The notes under the pieces: model-generated
The model's database searches: none
What the model was told of the DNA's origin: nothing
What the model saw: only the letters and a program-made list of their open reading frames with translations
Position numbers and translations under genes: made by a program
Origin: Prevotella melaninogenica
GTDB taxonomy: Bacteria; Bacteroidota; Bacteroidia; Bacteroidales; Bacteroidaceae
NCBI RefSeq assembly: GCF_018127965.1
Contig: NZ_CP072350.1
Span: forward strand, 930,001-994,000
Direction: 5' to 3'
DNA length: 64,000 bases
Shown here: positions 26,657 through 36,936 of the stretch, piece by piece
How the letters are laid out: each line of letters begins with the position of its first letter
Position numbering within the stretch: the first letter of the stretch is position 1

Positions 26657-28270
26657 ATGAAGAGTAAATATATTTTCTTTGCTGTTTCGTTGTTTGCTGC
26701 TTTGTCTGCAAATGCACAGGAGACATACGAGAATGCTAAGTTAGCAGGAGAGGACTTGAATGGTACTGCACGCTACGTCGGTATGGGTGGAGCCATGGAA
26801 GCCTTGGGTGCTGATATTTCTACTATCGGTTCTAACCCAGCTGGTATCGGTTTGTTCCGTCACAGCAATGTTAGTCTCAGTGCTGGTCTTCTTATGCAAT
26901 CAGATGGTAAGGAGTTCTCTAATGGTAAGAAGACTAATTTGAGTTTCGACCAGATTGGTGGTGTCTATACTACTCGTACTGGTCAGAAGTCATTCCTTAA
27001 CTTTGGTTTTAACTATCATAAGAGCAAGAACTTTGATTATATCCTTAATGCTGCAGGCTCTTTGAATGGAAGTTCACAGAATAAGCAGTCATATATTAAA
27101 GGCATACTCGGTGATGAGAACAATGGAGGATTCTATGTTGGTAAGAATAAAGATGGTCAGAATATTGGCTATGTAAATGCTACATCATCGAATGTTGCAT
27201 ACACTTGGAGTCAGATTGATAACCTTTATTGGAATTCATTGATTCCAAGTAGTGCTGGAGTTTTCAACTATGAGAAAGCTACTGGTTATACTTTAGACCG
27301 CGCGCATACTGGCTATATTGGTAACTATGACTTTGCTGTGAGTGGAAACCTCAATGACAGGGTTTATCTCGGTTTGACATTTGGTATGAAGGATGTTAAT
27401 TATAAGGGATACAGTGAGTATCGTGAGAACTTAAACAATGCTGGTGGTATACTTGTTCGTGATGAGAGAAAGGTAACGGGTTCAGGTTTTGATATCACAG
27501 CAGGTGTAATTGTTCGCCCAGTAGCTGAGTCTCCATTTAGAATTGGTGCATACGTGAAGTCTCCAACATGGTATGACTTAACAACATCAAATACTACAGG
27601 GCTTGTTTACGCTCAGGGTACAAAAAATAAGGAATCTTACATTAGCAACTCATACGATTTCAAGATGTGGACACCATGGAAGTTTGGCTTCTCTCTTGGT
27701 CACACTATTGGTAATAACATTGCTTTGGGTGCCACTTATGAATATGAAAACTATGCTAATATTAATAGCAGAGTTAACAATGGTGGCTATTATGATTATT
27801 ACTATGATCAGTATTACGAGTCATCAATCCCTGACAAGAATATGAATGCACACACTAAGGAGGTTCTGAAGGGTGTTAGCACATTGAAGTTAGGTATTGA
27901 GTACAAGCCTGTAAGCAATGTTGCTTTGCGTATGGGTTATAACTATGTTGGTGCAAAGTATGCGAGTGATCGTCAGAAAGATCCAGGTCTTGCTTCTTTA
28001 GGTACAGCGTATTCTTCAACAACAGACTACACAAACTGGGGCGAAATTAATCGCTTCACATTAGGTGTTGGTTATCAGGTTAAGAAGTTTAACATAGACT
28101 TGGCTTATCAGTATAGTGCACAGAAAGGTTCTTTTGCTCCATTCTCTAATGTAAAAGACATTACTTACACATCTGGTACTACAAAAATAACGGAGTCTAA
28201 CATTGCTTCAAACACTGATGTTAAGAATAATAGAAGTCAGTTACTCCTTACATTGGGTTATCGTTTCTAA
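26657..28270 (+). CDS. OmpP1/FadL/TodX family outer-membrane transporter
   Basis: The protein has 537 residues with a signal peptide ending ANAQ (1-20). It then has a FadL-type start with TARYVGMGGAMEALGADISTIGSNPAGIGLF, the conserved hatch/N-terminal motif of the family. Beta strands fill the rest and the last residue of the final strand is aromatic (TLGYRF). It is likely a channel for hydrophobic compounds; Bacteroidales homologues are sometimes named hemin receptors without evidence. It follows the Tyr/Gly-rich gene by 42 bp, and a terminator follows. Confidence 0.9.
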   Translation: MKSKYIFFAVSLFAALSANAQETYENAKLAGEDLNGTARYVGMGGAMEALGADISTIGSNPAGIGLFRHSNVSLSAGLLMQSDGKEFSNGKKTNLSFDQIGGVYTTRTGQKSFLNFGFNYHKSKNFDYILNAAGSLNGSSQNKQSYIKGILGDENNGGFYVGKNKDGQNIGYVNATSSNVAYTWSQIDNLYWNSLIPSSAGVFNYEKATGYTLDRAHTGYIGNYDFAVSGNLNDRVYLGLTFGMKDVNYKGYSEYRENLNNAGGILVRDERKVTGSGFDITAGVIVRPVAESPFRIGAYVKSPTWYDLTTSNTTGLVYAQGTKNKESYISNSYDFKMWTPWKFGFSLGHTIGNNIALGATYEYENYANINSRVNNGGYYDYYYDQYYESSIPDKNMNAHTKEVLKGVSTLKLGIEYKPVSNVALRMGYNYVGAKYASDRQKDPGLASLGTAYSSTTDYTNWGEINRFTLGVGYQVKKFNIDLAYQYSAQKGSFAPFSNVKDITYTSGTTKITESNIASNTDVKNNRSQLLLTLGYRF

Positions 28271-28293
28271 GAAGAAACTTAGTAAATAATAAG

Positions 28294-28328
28294 AAAGGTA
28301 AAAGGGTTCATTCTCTTTTACCTTTTTT
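28294..28328 (+). terminator. Intrinsic terminator after the FadL-type gene
   Basis: AAAGGTAAAAG pairs with CTTTTACCTTT across a short loop and runs into TTTTTT. Confidence 0.85.
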
Positions 28329-28332
28329 GTTG

Positions 28333-28510
28333 TTTTGTCAAAATAAATCCTCATTAGCATTTTTAATAACCATGAATAGCATTCTAATTAAGCCTTAATT
28401 GACTTGTTAAAGATGCTCTTTAAGATGCTAACTAACGCCCTTTTGAAAGCTAATTAAGCACCTTTTTTTGTACAACTTTATAACGTCTTGATAACTAATG
28501 AGTTATTAGA
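28333..28510 (+). repeat. ~180-bp phased-palindrome element, copy D
   Basis: Head TTTTGTCAAAATAAATCC (28333-28350); units 28386-28408, 28409-28429, 28430-28451 and 28452-28473; cap CTTTATAACGTCTTGATAAC from 28476 to about 28510. It lies between convergent genes, starting directly at the terminator of the porin gene. No gene is seen in 28271-28691. Confidence 0.85.
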
Positions 28511-28691
28511 GTATTGGAAAATGCTTCTATTTCTTGTTTTTAAACAGAAATATCCGTAAGTTGTGTAAATATATTTCATTACTGAAGATGTTTGGGTTTA
28601 AGATGGAATATGCTTATAATAAGCCGTGAGAAACCTCTAATAAACTATCGTATGTCGCCTATGGTTTCCTCTATTACTTATAAATGAGCGC

Positions 28692-28889
28692 TTATAGTGT
28701 TCCAACTTCTGATAGGATTTCAGCTACATCTTCAGGTGTGTTGAATAGGATTCCTTCTTCCAGTTCTTCATCAGATAACTGGTCAAGAAGTTCCTTGGCA
28801 GACGATTCATCAAAACGAGCCGTCCCCTTGGCGTTGGTTTTTGCAAGCAAAATACTGAGTATTTGCTGCCGGTATTCTTCGATTGACAT
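28692..28889 (-). CDS. Uncharacterised 65-aa acidic protein
   Basis: Not recognised. The protein is helical and acidic (MSIEEYRQQILSILL..., ending EDVAEILSEVGTL), without signal or membrane segment. It lies 43 bp downstream of yaaA on the same strand and is probably co-transcribed with it. The composition and the clean downstream position support a real gene. Confidence 0.6.
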   Translation of the reverse strand: MSIEEYRQQILSILLAKTNAKGTARFDESSAKELLDQLSDEELEEGILFNTPEDVAEILSEVGTL

Positions 28890-28932
28890 TTTTGTACTAT
28901 TAGGTTTGGTTGTTTGACGACGAAATGTTTGC

Positions 28933-29697
28933 TTATGTCCTTAATATAAAGTGTGGATGCTCCTCATCTCCATAATCGGGTTGATAGGTGAAACCATCAA
29001 GTTCAAAGTCAAGCAAATCGTCGTATGATGTCAGCTGGTTGCGTATTATATAACTTGTCATCGCACCGCGGCAGCTCTTGGCATAGACATTGATAGCTTT
29101 CAGCTGGCTGCCCTGATCCACCATAAAGAAGGGATGTATGACACGTGCTTCTTTCTTCAGCCGCTTCCAATCAAAGAGATGTTTGAACTCTTCTGCGGCA
29201 AGATATACAAGAATTCCGTCATCAGCTTTCAAGGTTTTAATGAGCATATCGGTAAGAAGTGGTCTCCAGTAATCAAATATATTCTTTCCTTCTGCTGACG
29301 GAAGTTTGGTCTTACCTTCCAGACGGTAGGGATGTATGAGGTCTAACGGTCGTAATAGTCCGTAAAGGAAACTTGTTATCCAGAGGTGTTTGTCCGCATA
29401 AAGAAAGTCATTCAGGCTGTATTCCTCTGCTTTCAAGTACTTATAAGCCTGACCGTAATAGGCAAGAAGTGCCGGGAGATAAGCATCCTCGTTGAAGAAG
29501 TCTTGATAGCGAAGCTTGTTCTCCAATGCTATTTTATCATTACACTTTAATTCTTTTGCAAGATTTTTAACGGAGAGTTCTCCGAGCTCTAATGCCATCT
29601 GTCTCGCTTCCTTATGGAAACGAGGCAGGTGTGTATCTGGGGTTTGTACCTTTGTGGTACTGTTCATTATCTTAGCGGATGCTAATAGAATCTGCAT
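28933..29697 (-). CDS. yaaA: Peroxide stress protein YaaA (UPF0246)
   Basis: The protein has 254 residues matching the YaaA/DUF328 family along its length: MQILLASAKIM at the start, LYGLLRPLDLIHPYRLEG in the middle, and INVYAKSCRGAM before the C-terminus. In E. coli YaaA limits free iron during peroxide stress and binds DNA. It is in the cytosol and followed closely by the 65-aa gene. Confidence 0.93.
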   Translation of the reverse strand: MQILLASAKIMNSTTKVQTPDTHLPRFHKEARQMALELGELSVKNLAKELKCNDKIALENKLRYQDFFNEDAYLPALLAYYGQAYKYLKAEEYSLNDFLYADKHLWITSFLYGLLRPLDLIHPYRLEGKTKLPSAEGKNIFDYWRPLLTDMLIKTLKADDGILVYLAAEEFKHLFDWKRLKKEARVIHPFFMVDQGSQLKAINVYAKSCRGAMTSYIIRNQLTSYDDLLDFELDGFTYQPDYGDEEHPHFILRT

Positions 29698-29844
29698 TTG
29701 ATTGGAAACTTAAGAGGTTAAGTATTTTAATTGAATTAAGACAATATTGTTATTCATGAAATATGTTCTGGAGTTTGAGGAGTTATGCTATTGCAAGAAG
29801 TTACTTTTCAAACAAAGATATATGAACATAACTCCTCCGAACTC

Positions 29845-31959
29845 TTAATATTTCAATCCCATATTATAAAGGATAAAGCCGTAGATGTCAGCCTGCTCTT
29901 CCAACTGCTTAGACAAAGGCTTACCACTTCCGTGGCCTGCCTTGGTATCAATGCGAATGAGTGTTGGTGTGTTGGCAGCATTGTCAGCCTGCAGGGTAGC
30001 TGCAAACTTAAATGAGTGCGCAGGTACAACACGGTCGTCATGGTCGGCTGTTGTTACCAAAGTTGCTGGATACTTTGTGCCAGGACGGAGATTGTGGAGT
30101 GGAGAATAAGCGTGAAGATACTCAAACATCTCCTTTGAATCTTCGCTTGTTCCATAGTCTGGAGCCCAGTTCCAACCAATAGTAAACTTATGATAGCGCA
30201 ACATATCCATTACTCCTACCTGTGGAATACATACTTTAAAGAGGTCAGGACGCTGTGTCATGCAAGCTCCTATAAGTAAACCACCATTTGAACCGCCAAC
30301 AATAGCGAGGTAGTCTTTACTTGTATACTTGTTTTCGATAAGCCACTCACCAGCTGCAATGAAATCATCAAAAACATTCTGTTTCTGCATCTTAGTACCA
30401 GCTATGTGCCAATCCTCACCATACTCACTGCCACCTCGTAGGGATGCTTGAGCGTAGATTCCACCATTTTCGATGAAAGGAATACGTACAGAAGAGAAGT
30501 AAGGGGTTAAAGCTATGTTGAAACCACCGTAAGCATAGAGGAATACTGGATTCTTACCATTGCGCTTCAAACCTTTCTTATAGGTGATAAAGAGAGGTAT
30601 CTTTGTTCCGTCCTTACTTGGATAGAACACCTGTTCGCAGACATAATCAGACTCCTTGAACTTAACCTTTGGTGCAGCATACACCTTACTGTTAGTTGTG
30701 GCGAGGTCATACTGATAGATGGTGGTTGGTACGGTGAAAGATGAGAAGGAGTAGAATACTTCCTTCTGGTCCTTTTCTCCATAGAAACTTGCGCTGCCCA
30801 ATGTAGGAAGTTTTATCTCAGAGAGTTGCTTTCCATCCATAGAATAAACGTAAGCGTGGCTGGAAGCATCTTTCATATAGTTCAGAATCATCTTGCCATC
30901 AGCAAAGGTAACACCTTCAAGCATGTCCTTAGACTCTGGTACAAGTGTTTTCCACTCGCTGAAACCTGGGTGCTTAAGGTCAGTAACCATTAGTCGGTTC
31001 TTTGGTGCACCATCGTTTGTAAGGAAGTACATCTTGTCACCAATAGTTTCAACTAAACTATATTGCAAGTCAAGATTTGATGTCATCTGAATGAATTGGC
31101 TATTAGGCTGGCGGAGATCACGTACGTAGACAATGTTACCTGAGCCTGCGCCGCTCTCATATAGGAACATCATGGTTTCTTCTTCATTGACACTTACAGC
31201 ATAGAAGCGCATTGGATTTGCTGGATTCTGATAGAAGAGAATATCCTCAGACTGTGGGGTACCAATCTTGTGATAGTAGATTTTCTGGATAGAATTCACA
31301 TTACTAAACTCATGTCCCTTCTGTGGAGCATCGTAAGCACTGTAATAGAATCCGTCACCTTGCCATGATGCGCCAGAAAACTTTGCCCAAGTAATATAGT
31401 CATCAAGCAGTTTTCCGGTCTTGACATCCATAATATAGAACTCTTGCCAGTCGCTTCCGCTGCGAGAGATAGAGTAGGTTGCATACTTACCGTTGTGTGA
31501 GAAGTAGATACCCTTCAGTGCAACGGTTCCGTCTGATGACAATTGGTTAGGGTTAAGGAAAACACGTGCGTTCTTCTCATCCCCAAGACGGTCCATAATG
31601 TAGAGTACACTTTGGTTCTGAAGACCATCATTTTTGTAGAAAAGCCACTTACCTATAGATTTGATATAGGAAGGAGCCGATACCTTCTCATAGTTCGCCA
31701 ACTCCTTCATACGATTGAAGAGTTTCGCTCGGAATGGAATACGAGAAAGATACTCTTGTGTAACCTTGTTCTCAGCAGCTACCCATTCAGCGGTAGCTTT
31801 GGAACTGTCATTCTCTAATGGACGATAAGGATCGGCAACTTGAACACCAAAATAGGTGTCTACAGTTCCGTCCTTAGGAGCTTGTGGATACGTTAGCTTC
31901 TGTGCCATCATGCTTGTAGCAGACAATAATGCTGCGGTTAGTAATACTTGTTTCTTCAT
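29845..31959 (-). CDS. Prolyl oligopeptidase family serine peptidase (exported)
   Basis: This S9A peptidase cleaves after proline in short peptides. The best start is ATG at 31959, giving 704 residues with a signal peptide ending MMAQ; the frame stays open upstream to 32091 but that would bury the signal. An N-terminal beta-propeller (about 60-420) is followed by an alpha/beta hydrolase domain with GGSNGGLL (catalytic Ser), the DHDDRVVP segment (Asp) and KAGHGSGK (His). Predicted to be periplasmic. It lies 107 bp after fcl with a 9-bp repeat array between. Confidence 0.92.
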   Translation of the reverse strand: MKKQVLLTAALLSATSMMAQKLTYPQAPKDGTVDTYFGVQVADPYRPLENDSSKATAEWVAAENKVTQEYLSRIPFRAKLFNRMKELANYEKVSAPSYIKSIGKWLFYKNDGLQNQSVLYIMDRLGDEKNARVFLNPNQLSSDGTVALKGIYFSHNGKYATYSISRSGSDWQEFYIMDVKTGKLLDDYITWAKFSGASWQGDGFYYSAYDAPQKGHEFSNVNSIQKIYYHKIGTPQSEDILFYQNPANPMRFYAVSVNEEETMMFLYESGAGSGNIVYVRDLRQPNSQFIQMTSNLDLQYSLVETIGDKMYFLTNDGAPKNRLMVTDLKHPGFSEWKTLVPESKDMLEGVTFADGKMILNYMKDASSHAYVYSMDGKQLSEIKLPTLGSASFYGEKDQKEVFYSFSSFTVPTTIYQYDLATTNSKVYAAPKVKFKESDYVCEQVFYPSKDGTKIPLFITYKKGLKRNGKNPVFLYAYGGFNIALTPYFSSVRIPFIENGGIYAQASLRGGSEYGEDWHIAGTKMQKQNVFDDFIAAGEWLIENKYTSKDYLAIVGGSNGGLLIGACMTQRPDLFKVCIPQVGVMDMLRYHKFTIGWNWAPDYGTSEDSKEMFEYLHAYSPLHNLRPGTKYPATLVTTADHDDRVVPAHSFKFAATLQADNAANTPTLIRIDTKAGHGSGKPLSKQLEEQADIYGFILYNMGLKY

Positions 31960-32000
31960 ATAGTAAAGATTTGAATGAATGTTCGTTGTTTGCGATTGGG

Positions 32001-32054
32001 TGGACTTATTAGTCAAATTAGGCTTATTGGGCTGATATGCCCAATATGCCCAAT
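32001..32054. repeat. Six degenerate 9-bp tandem units (TRGNCTTAT-like)
   Basis: Units TGGACTTAT, TAGTCAAAT, TAGGCTTAT, TGGGCTGAT, ATGCCCAAT, ATGCCCAAT run without gaps from 32001. The TTGGGC/GCCCAA pair within makes a hairpin (32026-32045). The array lies in the fcl-peptidase spacer. Confidence 0.6.
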
Positions 32055-32066
32055 CAATGATATAAA

Positions 32067-33269
32067 TTACTTTAAGCTCTCTTGATACCACTCGTAGAGT
32101 TTCTCAACACCATCTTCAATTTCCACTTTGTGCGTCCAACCAAGGCTGTGCAACTTCTCAACATCAATGAGTTTACGTGGTGTACCATTTGGTTTCTCGG
32201 CATCCCAGATGATGTCTCCTTCAAAGTGAACGGTCTTCTTGACAAGTTCTGCAAGTTCTTTGATAGTAAGTTCCTTACCAGTACCAACATTGATATGACA
32301 GTTACGAATCTCACCTAAAGATGGGATAGCACCACCACGACCCTCAGAGTTGTTGCGGTCAACTGCTCCATCAATCTTTGCGCCGTAGAAAACACTTGAA
32401 TATTTCTCTATGCCAATGATATCTTTGAAGTCTACATTTAATAAGACGTGAACGCTGGCATCAGCCATATCCTCACTCCAAAGGAATTCGCGCAATGGAC
32501 TTCCGTCACCCCATAGGGTCACCTTATTATTCTCAATGCCATAGAAAGCGAGTGCTTTCAAGATGCGCTCTTCTGTATTCTTACCATCAACATTACCTTC
32601 ACCAATCTCTGCACGCAGTTTATCAGTTGGATTGATAGGACGCTTATCCATATCATTACGGATAGCATCCCAGTTGTTTTCGTGAATAAGTTTCGCAAGA
32701 TAAATCTTGCGCATCATAGCTGGCATCACATGAGAGTTCTCCAAATGGAAGTTATCGTTAGGGCCATAGAGGTTTGTTGGCATGACAGCTATGTAATTAG
32801 TACCATACTGAAGGTTATAGCTTTCACACATCTTAAGACCTGCTATCTTTGCAATAGCATACTCCTCGTTGCTATATTCCAGTGGAGAAGTCAGCAAACA
32901 ATCCTCGCGCATTGGTTGTGGTGCGTTCTTTGGATAGATACATGTACTTCCAAGGAAGAGAAGTTTCTCTACCTTATGCAGGTAGCTCTGCTCAATAACA
33001 TTGCATTGCATCTTCATATTCTGCATGATGAAGTCTGCACGATAGAGATAATTTGCCATAATACCTCCAACGAATGCAGCAGCAAGGACAACGGCATCTG
33101 GTTTCTCTTCATCAAAGAAACGCTTCACAGCCTGCTGATCTGTCAAATCTAATTCTTTATGGCTTCGTCCAATGAGATTTGTATATCCTCGTTGAAGGAG
33201 GTTATTCCATATTGCTGAGCCAACTAATCCATTGTGTCCAGCAATGTATATTTTACTATTTTTGTTCAT
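32067..33269 (-). CDS. fcl: GDP-L-fucose synthase
   Basis: This NADPH-dependent epimerase/reductase converts GDP-4-keto-6-deoxymannose to GDP-L-fucose. ATG at 33269 is preferred (400 residues) because the Rossmann motif IAGHNGLVGSA then lies at residues 8-18; a longer frame to 33338 is open. The catalytic YxxxK appears as EYAIAKIAG. An insert of about 40 residues (around 280-320, containing GAVDRNNSEGRGG) makes it longer than E. coli WcaG, as in many Bacteroidetes. It follows gmd (129 bp gap) in the same transcription unit. Confidence 0.94.
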   Translation of the reverse strand: MNKNSKIYIAGHNGLVGSAIWNNLLQRGYTNLIGRSHKELDLTDQQAVKRFFDEEKPDAVVLAAAFVGGIMANYLYRADFIMQNMKMQCNVIEQSYLHKVEKLLFLGSTCIYPKNAPQPMREDCLLTSPLEYSNEEYAIAKIAGLKMCESYNLQYGTNYIAVMPTNLYGPNDNFHLENSHVMPAMMRKIYLAKLIHENNWDAIRNDMDKRPINPTDKLRAEIGEGNVDGKNTEERILKALAFYGIENNKVTLWGDGSPLREFLWSEDMADASVHVLLNVDFKDIIGIEKYSSVFYGAKIDGAVDRNNSEGRGGAIPSLGEIRNCHINVGTGKELTIKELAELVKKTVHFEGDIIWDAEKPNGTPRKLIDVEKLHSLGWTHKVEIEDGVEKLYEWYQESLK

Positions 33270-33398
33270 TGCGTGTTTGTTGAATAGACGAAAAAAAGTA
33301 ATAATAGCTGATAGTAAGCGATTATTTGGAATCGCCAACTATCAGCATAAGCGGTAATTATCCCTCTCTATAAGAGGGGAGGGAAGGATGAAGCGTTC

Positions 33399-34490
33399 TT
33401 ACTTAACGATACCCTTCTCCAAATACTCTTCAAGGTTTGTTCTAACCTTCTCAGCTGCACCCTCAGAAGCAACCTTAGCCATGTCGCTGTCTACCATAAT
33501 GTTGACAAGCTCTTCAAAACTTGTACTGTTAGGATTCCAACCGAGTTTCGCCTTTGCCTTTGTTGGGTCTCCCCAGAGATTGACAACGTCAGTAGGACGA
33601 TAGAAGTCTGGACTAACCTCAATAAGAACCTTACCGGTAGCCTTATCAATACCTTTCTCATTCATATCCTCTCCTTGGAATTCGAGCTCAATGCCTACAC
33701 GCTTGAAAGCATAATAGCAGAAATCACGTACGCTATGCTGAACACCAGTAGCAATAACGAAGTCCTCTGGCTTCTCCTGCTGGAGGATCAACCACATACA
33801 CTCAACGTAATCCTTGGCATAGCCCCAGTCACGAAGAGAACCAAGATTACCCAAATAGAGTTTTTCCTGCTTACCCTGCTTGATACGTGCAGCAGCAAGT
33901 GTAATCTTACGAGTAACGAAAGTCTCACCACGACGCTCACTTTCGTGGTTGAAGAGGATACCAGAGCAACAATACATGTTGTAAGCCTCACGATACTCCT
34001 TTGTAATCCAGAAGCCATACTGTTTAGCTACAGCGTATGGGCTGTAAGGATGGAATGGGGTGTTTTCGTTCTGTGGAACTTCCTCAACCTTTCCATATAA
34101 CTCAGAAGTAGAAGCCTGATAGATACGACAAGTTTCTGTCATACCCAACTGGCGAACTGATTCTAAGATACGTAATACACCAACAGCATCAACGTCAGCA
34201 GTAAATTCAGGAGAATCGAAACTTACCTGTACGTGACTCTGTGCTGCAAGGTTATAAATCTCATCAGGACGCACTTTACTGATTACGCCAAGGATACTCA
34301 TAGAGTCACCAAGGTCTGCATAATGCAAGTGGAAGTGTGGACGACCTTCCAAATGAGCAATACGCTCGCGGAAATCTACTGATGAACGACGAATAGTACC
34401 ATGTACATCATAACTTTTTTCGAGTAATAATTCTGCCAAATAGGAACCATCCTGGCCTGTAATACCCGTAATAAGTGCTTTTTTCTGCAT
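33399..34490 (-). CDS. gmd: GDP-mannose 4,6-dehydratase
   Basis: This 363-residue short-chain dehydrogenase makes GDP-4-keto-6-deoxymannose, the substrate of fcl. The NADP motif is [14 protein letters not shown], the catalytic region has [16 protein letters not shown] and the YAVAKQYG (YxxxK) motif. It is first gene of a gmd-fcl(-peptidase) unit with a well-formed promoter at 34531-34563. It supplies GDP-fucose for capsular or glycoprotein glycans. Confidence 0.96.
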   Translation of the reverse strand: MQKKALITGITGQDGSYLAELLLEKSYDVHGTIRRSSVDFRERIAHLEGRPHFHLHYADLGDSMSILGVISKVRPDEIYNLAAQSHVQVSFDSPEFTADVDAVGVLRILESVRQLGMTETCRIYQASTSELYGKVEEVPQNENTPFHPYSPYAVAKQYGFWITKEYREAYNMYCCSGILFNHESERRGETFVTRKITLAAARIKQGKQEKLYLGNLGSLRDWGYAKDYVECMWLILQQEKPEDFVIATGVQHSVRDFCYYAFKRVGIELEFQGEDMNEKGIDKATGKVLIEVSPDFYRPTDVVNLWGDPTKAKAKLGWNPNSTSFEELVNIMVDSDMAKVASEGAAEKVRTNLEEYLEKGIVK

Positions 34491-34530
34491 TGTATTTTTA
34501 TGATGATATTATTGTTTTCTTATAATAGGA

Positions 34531-34563
34531 CAAAGATACAAAATAATATTAATAATTAGTCAA
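34531..34563 (-). promoter_or_regulatory. gmd promoter
   Basis: The minus strand has TTGAC, about 20 bp, then TATCTTTG (CAAAGATA at 34531-34538), matching the Bacteroidetes TTG-N20-TAnnTTTG layout; the leader is about 35 nt. Confidence 0.7.
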
Positions 34564-34748
34564 TTTAAGGATAATAAACTTCAAAATTATATTTAATTTA
34601 TTTTCAAGGAGATATTCAATCCTAATAATTGTTAGGTCATTATTGATATGATTATTTGCAAATTATAATGTTCTTGTTTTGAATTTTGTTTACATTTTTG
34701 TTTGTGTTTTACGCTGATACAAGTCATAAAAAGAGAATTTTACTTAGC

Positions 34749-34930
34749 TTTGTAACTCTTTTATTTCGAGAGTCTTACATAATTGAATTTGAAAAGGTGC
34801 TTGTTTGGCTTCTAAAAGGGCGTTAATAAGACCTCAAAAGAGCACCTTTTACAAGCCTAAAGGGCGTCTTTTCGAAGCTAAAAGAGCATCTATTAATAAG
34901 GTGGCGTTTGAAAAATATTTACATAAAAGG
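34749..34930 (-). repeat. ~180-bp phased-palindrome element, copy E (reverse orientation)
   Basis: Cap starting CTTTGTAACTC at 34749; units 34792-34813, 34814-34835, 34836-34858, 34859-34879 and 34880-34901 (22, 22, 23, 21, 22 bp); head around AAATATTTACATAAAAGG (to 34930). Confidence 0.85.
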
Positions 34931-35139
34931 TTTTGGTTAGTATCAAGACTGTGATTTCATTCTAATATGTTTGTTAAATCACTACTTCTTTCATGCTTAC
35001 TAAACTTGATACATCTTATAATAATACGCATATAAACTTCAACTCAAATGTAGTCATTAGATCGCAATACTCATACTCTTACTGTATATTATTCCATAAT
35101 ATAATCTGTTTAGGCTATAATGATTGATTTTGGTTAAAT

Positions 35140-35172
35140 AAAAAAGTCCACTCTAAAAAGAATGGACTTTTG
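35140..35172 (-). terminator. Intrinsic terminator after hcp
   Basis: AAAAGTCCA (35142-35150) pairs with TGGACTTTT (35163-35171), A/T tracts on both sides, just beyond the hcp stop codon. Confidence 0.8.
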
Positions 35173-35195
35173 GTTTTAATAAGTGGTTATTTGGT

Positions 35196-36848
35196 TTATC
35201 CTACCATGTTCTTGAGGTCTTCTTCAACAGATGTGATACCACCAAGACCGAAGTTCTCAACCAATACTTTCAGAACGTTTGGAGAAACGAAGGCTGGCAA
35301 TGTAGGACCAATATGAATATTCTTAATGCCAAGGTAGAGTAGGGCAAGCAGAACGATAACGGCTTTCTGCTCATACCATGCAATATTGAACTCGATTGGA
35401 AGGTCATTGATGTCATTTGCACCAAAAATCTCTTTCAGCTTCAAGGCAACAACTGCCCATGAATAAGAGTCATTACACTGTCCTGCATCCAATACACGTG
35501 GGATTCCATTGATATCGCCAAGGTTCAACTTGTTATATTTGAACTTAGCACAACCACTGGTTAAGATGACTGTATCCTTTGGCAACTGAGCTGCAAACTC
35601 TGTATAGTAGTCACGGCTCTTCATACGGCCATCACATCCACTCATTACGACAAACTTGCGGATAGCACCACTCTTAACAGCCTCAACAACCTGATCAGCC
35701 AAAGCAAATACCTGTGCATGAGCAAATCCACCGATGATCTCACCCTGTTCGATAGCTGTTGGAGCCTTACAAGTCTTAGCAATTTCGATTACCTCAGAGA
35801 AGTCCTTGTGACCGTTCTCATCAGCAAGGATATGCTTCCAACCTGGGAAACCTGTTGCGTTTGTTGTGAATACACGATCCTTATAGCTTGCCTTTGGTGA
35901 AGGAGGAACAATACAGTTGGTTGTGAAGACGATAGGACCATTGAATGTTTCAAACTCTTCCTTCTGCTTCCACCATGCATTACCATAGTTTCCAACGAGG
36001 TGCTTGTACTTCTTCAACTGTGGATAATAGTGAGCTGGGAGCATCTCTCCATGGGTGTAAACATCTACGCCTGTTCCCTCTGTCTGCTCCAAAAGCTGCT
36101 CAATATCCTTCAAGTCATGACCAGAGATAAGAATACCTGGGCGGCTACCAGTACCAATATTTACCTTTGTAAGTTCTGGATTACCGTATGTCTGAGTGTT
36201 AGCCTTGTCAAGTAATGCCATTGCATCAACACCGAACTTGCCTGTTTCCATAACTGTAGCTAACAATGTATCCATGTCTGCTGTTGGGTTAGAAATGGTA
36301 GCAAGTGCCTTTTCCATGAATGCAATAATTTCTTCATTACGCTCATTGAGACGTGATGCGTGCTCATAGTAAGCTGCCATACCCTTCAAACCGAGTACTG
36401 TCAACTCCTTCAATGAACGGAGGTCTTCATTCTCTGTACGGAGAACGCCCTCACGATCGCCCTCAGCTTCATAGTCTGCTTTCTCACCACCCCAGTTTAC
36501 TTCCTGGTAGTTAGGTAATGTTACATTGTTCTCTTTTGCAAGTGCGAGCAACTCACGTTTGATACGTACACCGTTGTCCACCTTATTTAATATAGCCTGA
36601 TCATCAAAGTTTGCATTGGTGATAGTTGCAAAAAGTGCATCTACAATATAATCACCAACTTCCTGGTTTGTTTTAATACCTGCATTGCGAAGTGAGTCTG
36701 AAATCGTAGCTACACCTCTTACAACACCAAGTAACAAATCTTGCCAACGGCTTGTCTCAGCTTTTTTACCGCAAACACCTTGAATGGTACATCCTGTACC
36801 CTTTGCTGTTTCCTGACATTGGAAACAGAACATTTTGTTCTCTGCCAT
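35196..36848 (-). CDS. hcp: Hybrid-cluster protein (hydroxylamine reductase/NO reductase)
   Basis: The protein has 550 residues. The N-terminal iron-sulfur motif is Cys8-x2-Cys11-x8-Cys20-x5-Cys26. Downstream Cys-containing segments such as [14 protein letters not shown] and AGQCNDSYS supply the hybrid Fe-S-O cluster. Hcp protects anaerobes from nitric oxide and hydroxylamine. It is monocistronic, with a TAATTTTG -7 element and a Crp/Fnr-like palindrome about 40 bp upstream of the expected transcription start, and divergent from an AraC-type regulator gene. Confidence 0.95.
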   Translation of the reverse strand: MAENKMFCFQCQETAKGTGCTIQGVCGKKAETSRWQDLLLGVVRGVATISDSLRNAGIKTNQEVGDYIVDALFATITNANFDDQAILNKVDNGVRIKRELLALAKENNVTLPNYQEVNWGGEKADYEAEGDREGVLRTENEDLRSLKELTVLGLKGMAAYYEHASRLNERNEEIIAFMEKALATISNPTADMDTLLATVMETGKFGVDAMALLDKANTQTYGNPELTKVNIGTGSRPGILISGHDLKDIEQLLEQTEGTGVDVYTHGEMLPAHYYPQLKKYKHLVGNYGNAWWKQKEEFETFNGPIVFTTNCIVPPSPKASYKDRVFTTNATGFPGWKHILADENGHKDFSEVIEIAKTCKAPTAIEQGEIIGGFAHAQVFALADQVVEAVKSGAIRKFVVMSGCDGRMKSRDYYTEFAAQLPKDTVILTSGCAKFKYNKLNLGDINGIPRVLDAGQCNDSYSWAVVALKLKEIFGANDINDLPIEFNIAWYEQKAVIVLLALLYLGIKNIHIGPTLPAFVSPNVLKVLVENFGLGGITSVEEDLKNMVG

Positions 36849-36892
36849 GTTTTTTTGTTTTATATATTATTTCTATAATGTTATTATGGGTG

Positions 36893-36936
36893 CAAAATTA
36901 TAGATAAAAAAAAGCCAATAAGGTAACATATGTGAC
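36893..36936 (-). promoter_or_regulatory. hcp promoter with Crp/Fnr-family-like operator
   Basis: The -7 element is CAAAATTA at 36893-36900 (reverse TAATTTTG). GTAACATATGTGAC at 36923-36936 is a 14-bp near-palindrome with one mismatched pair. With a start point near 36889 its centre falls at about -40.5, the position used by class II Crp/Fnr activators. An HcpR-like regulator is a candidate; none is encoded next to it. Confidence 0.5.

Larger units (their letters stand above)
34491..35195. other. 705-bp spacer between gmd and hcp
   Basis: The spacer holds the gmd promoter, repeat element copy E (34749-34930) and the hcp terminator. The rest is AT-rich with no gene seen. Confidence 0.65.

Noticed and set aside
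31960..32091. N-terminal extension of the prolyl oligopeptidase
   Set aside because: It overlaps the end of fcl and the 9-bp repeat array and would bury the signal peptide; ATG at 31959 is used.
33270..33338. N-terminal extension of fcl
   Set aside because: The Rossmann motif of this family sits within about 10 residues of the start; ATG at 33269 fits.
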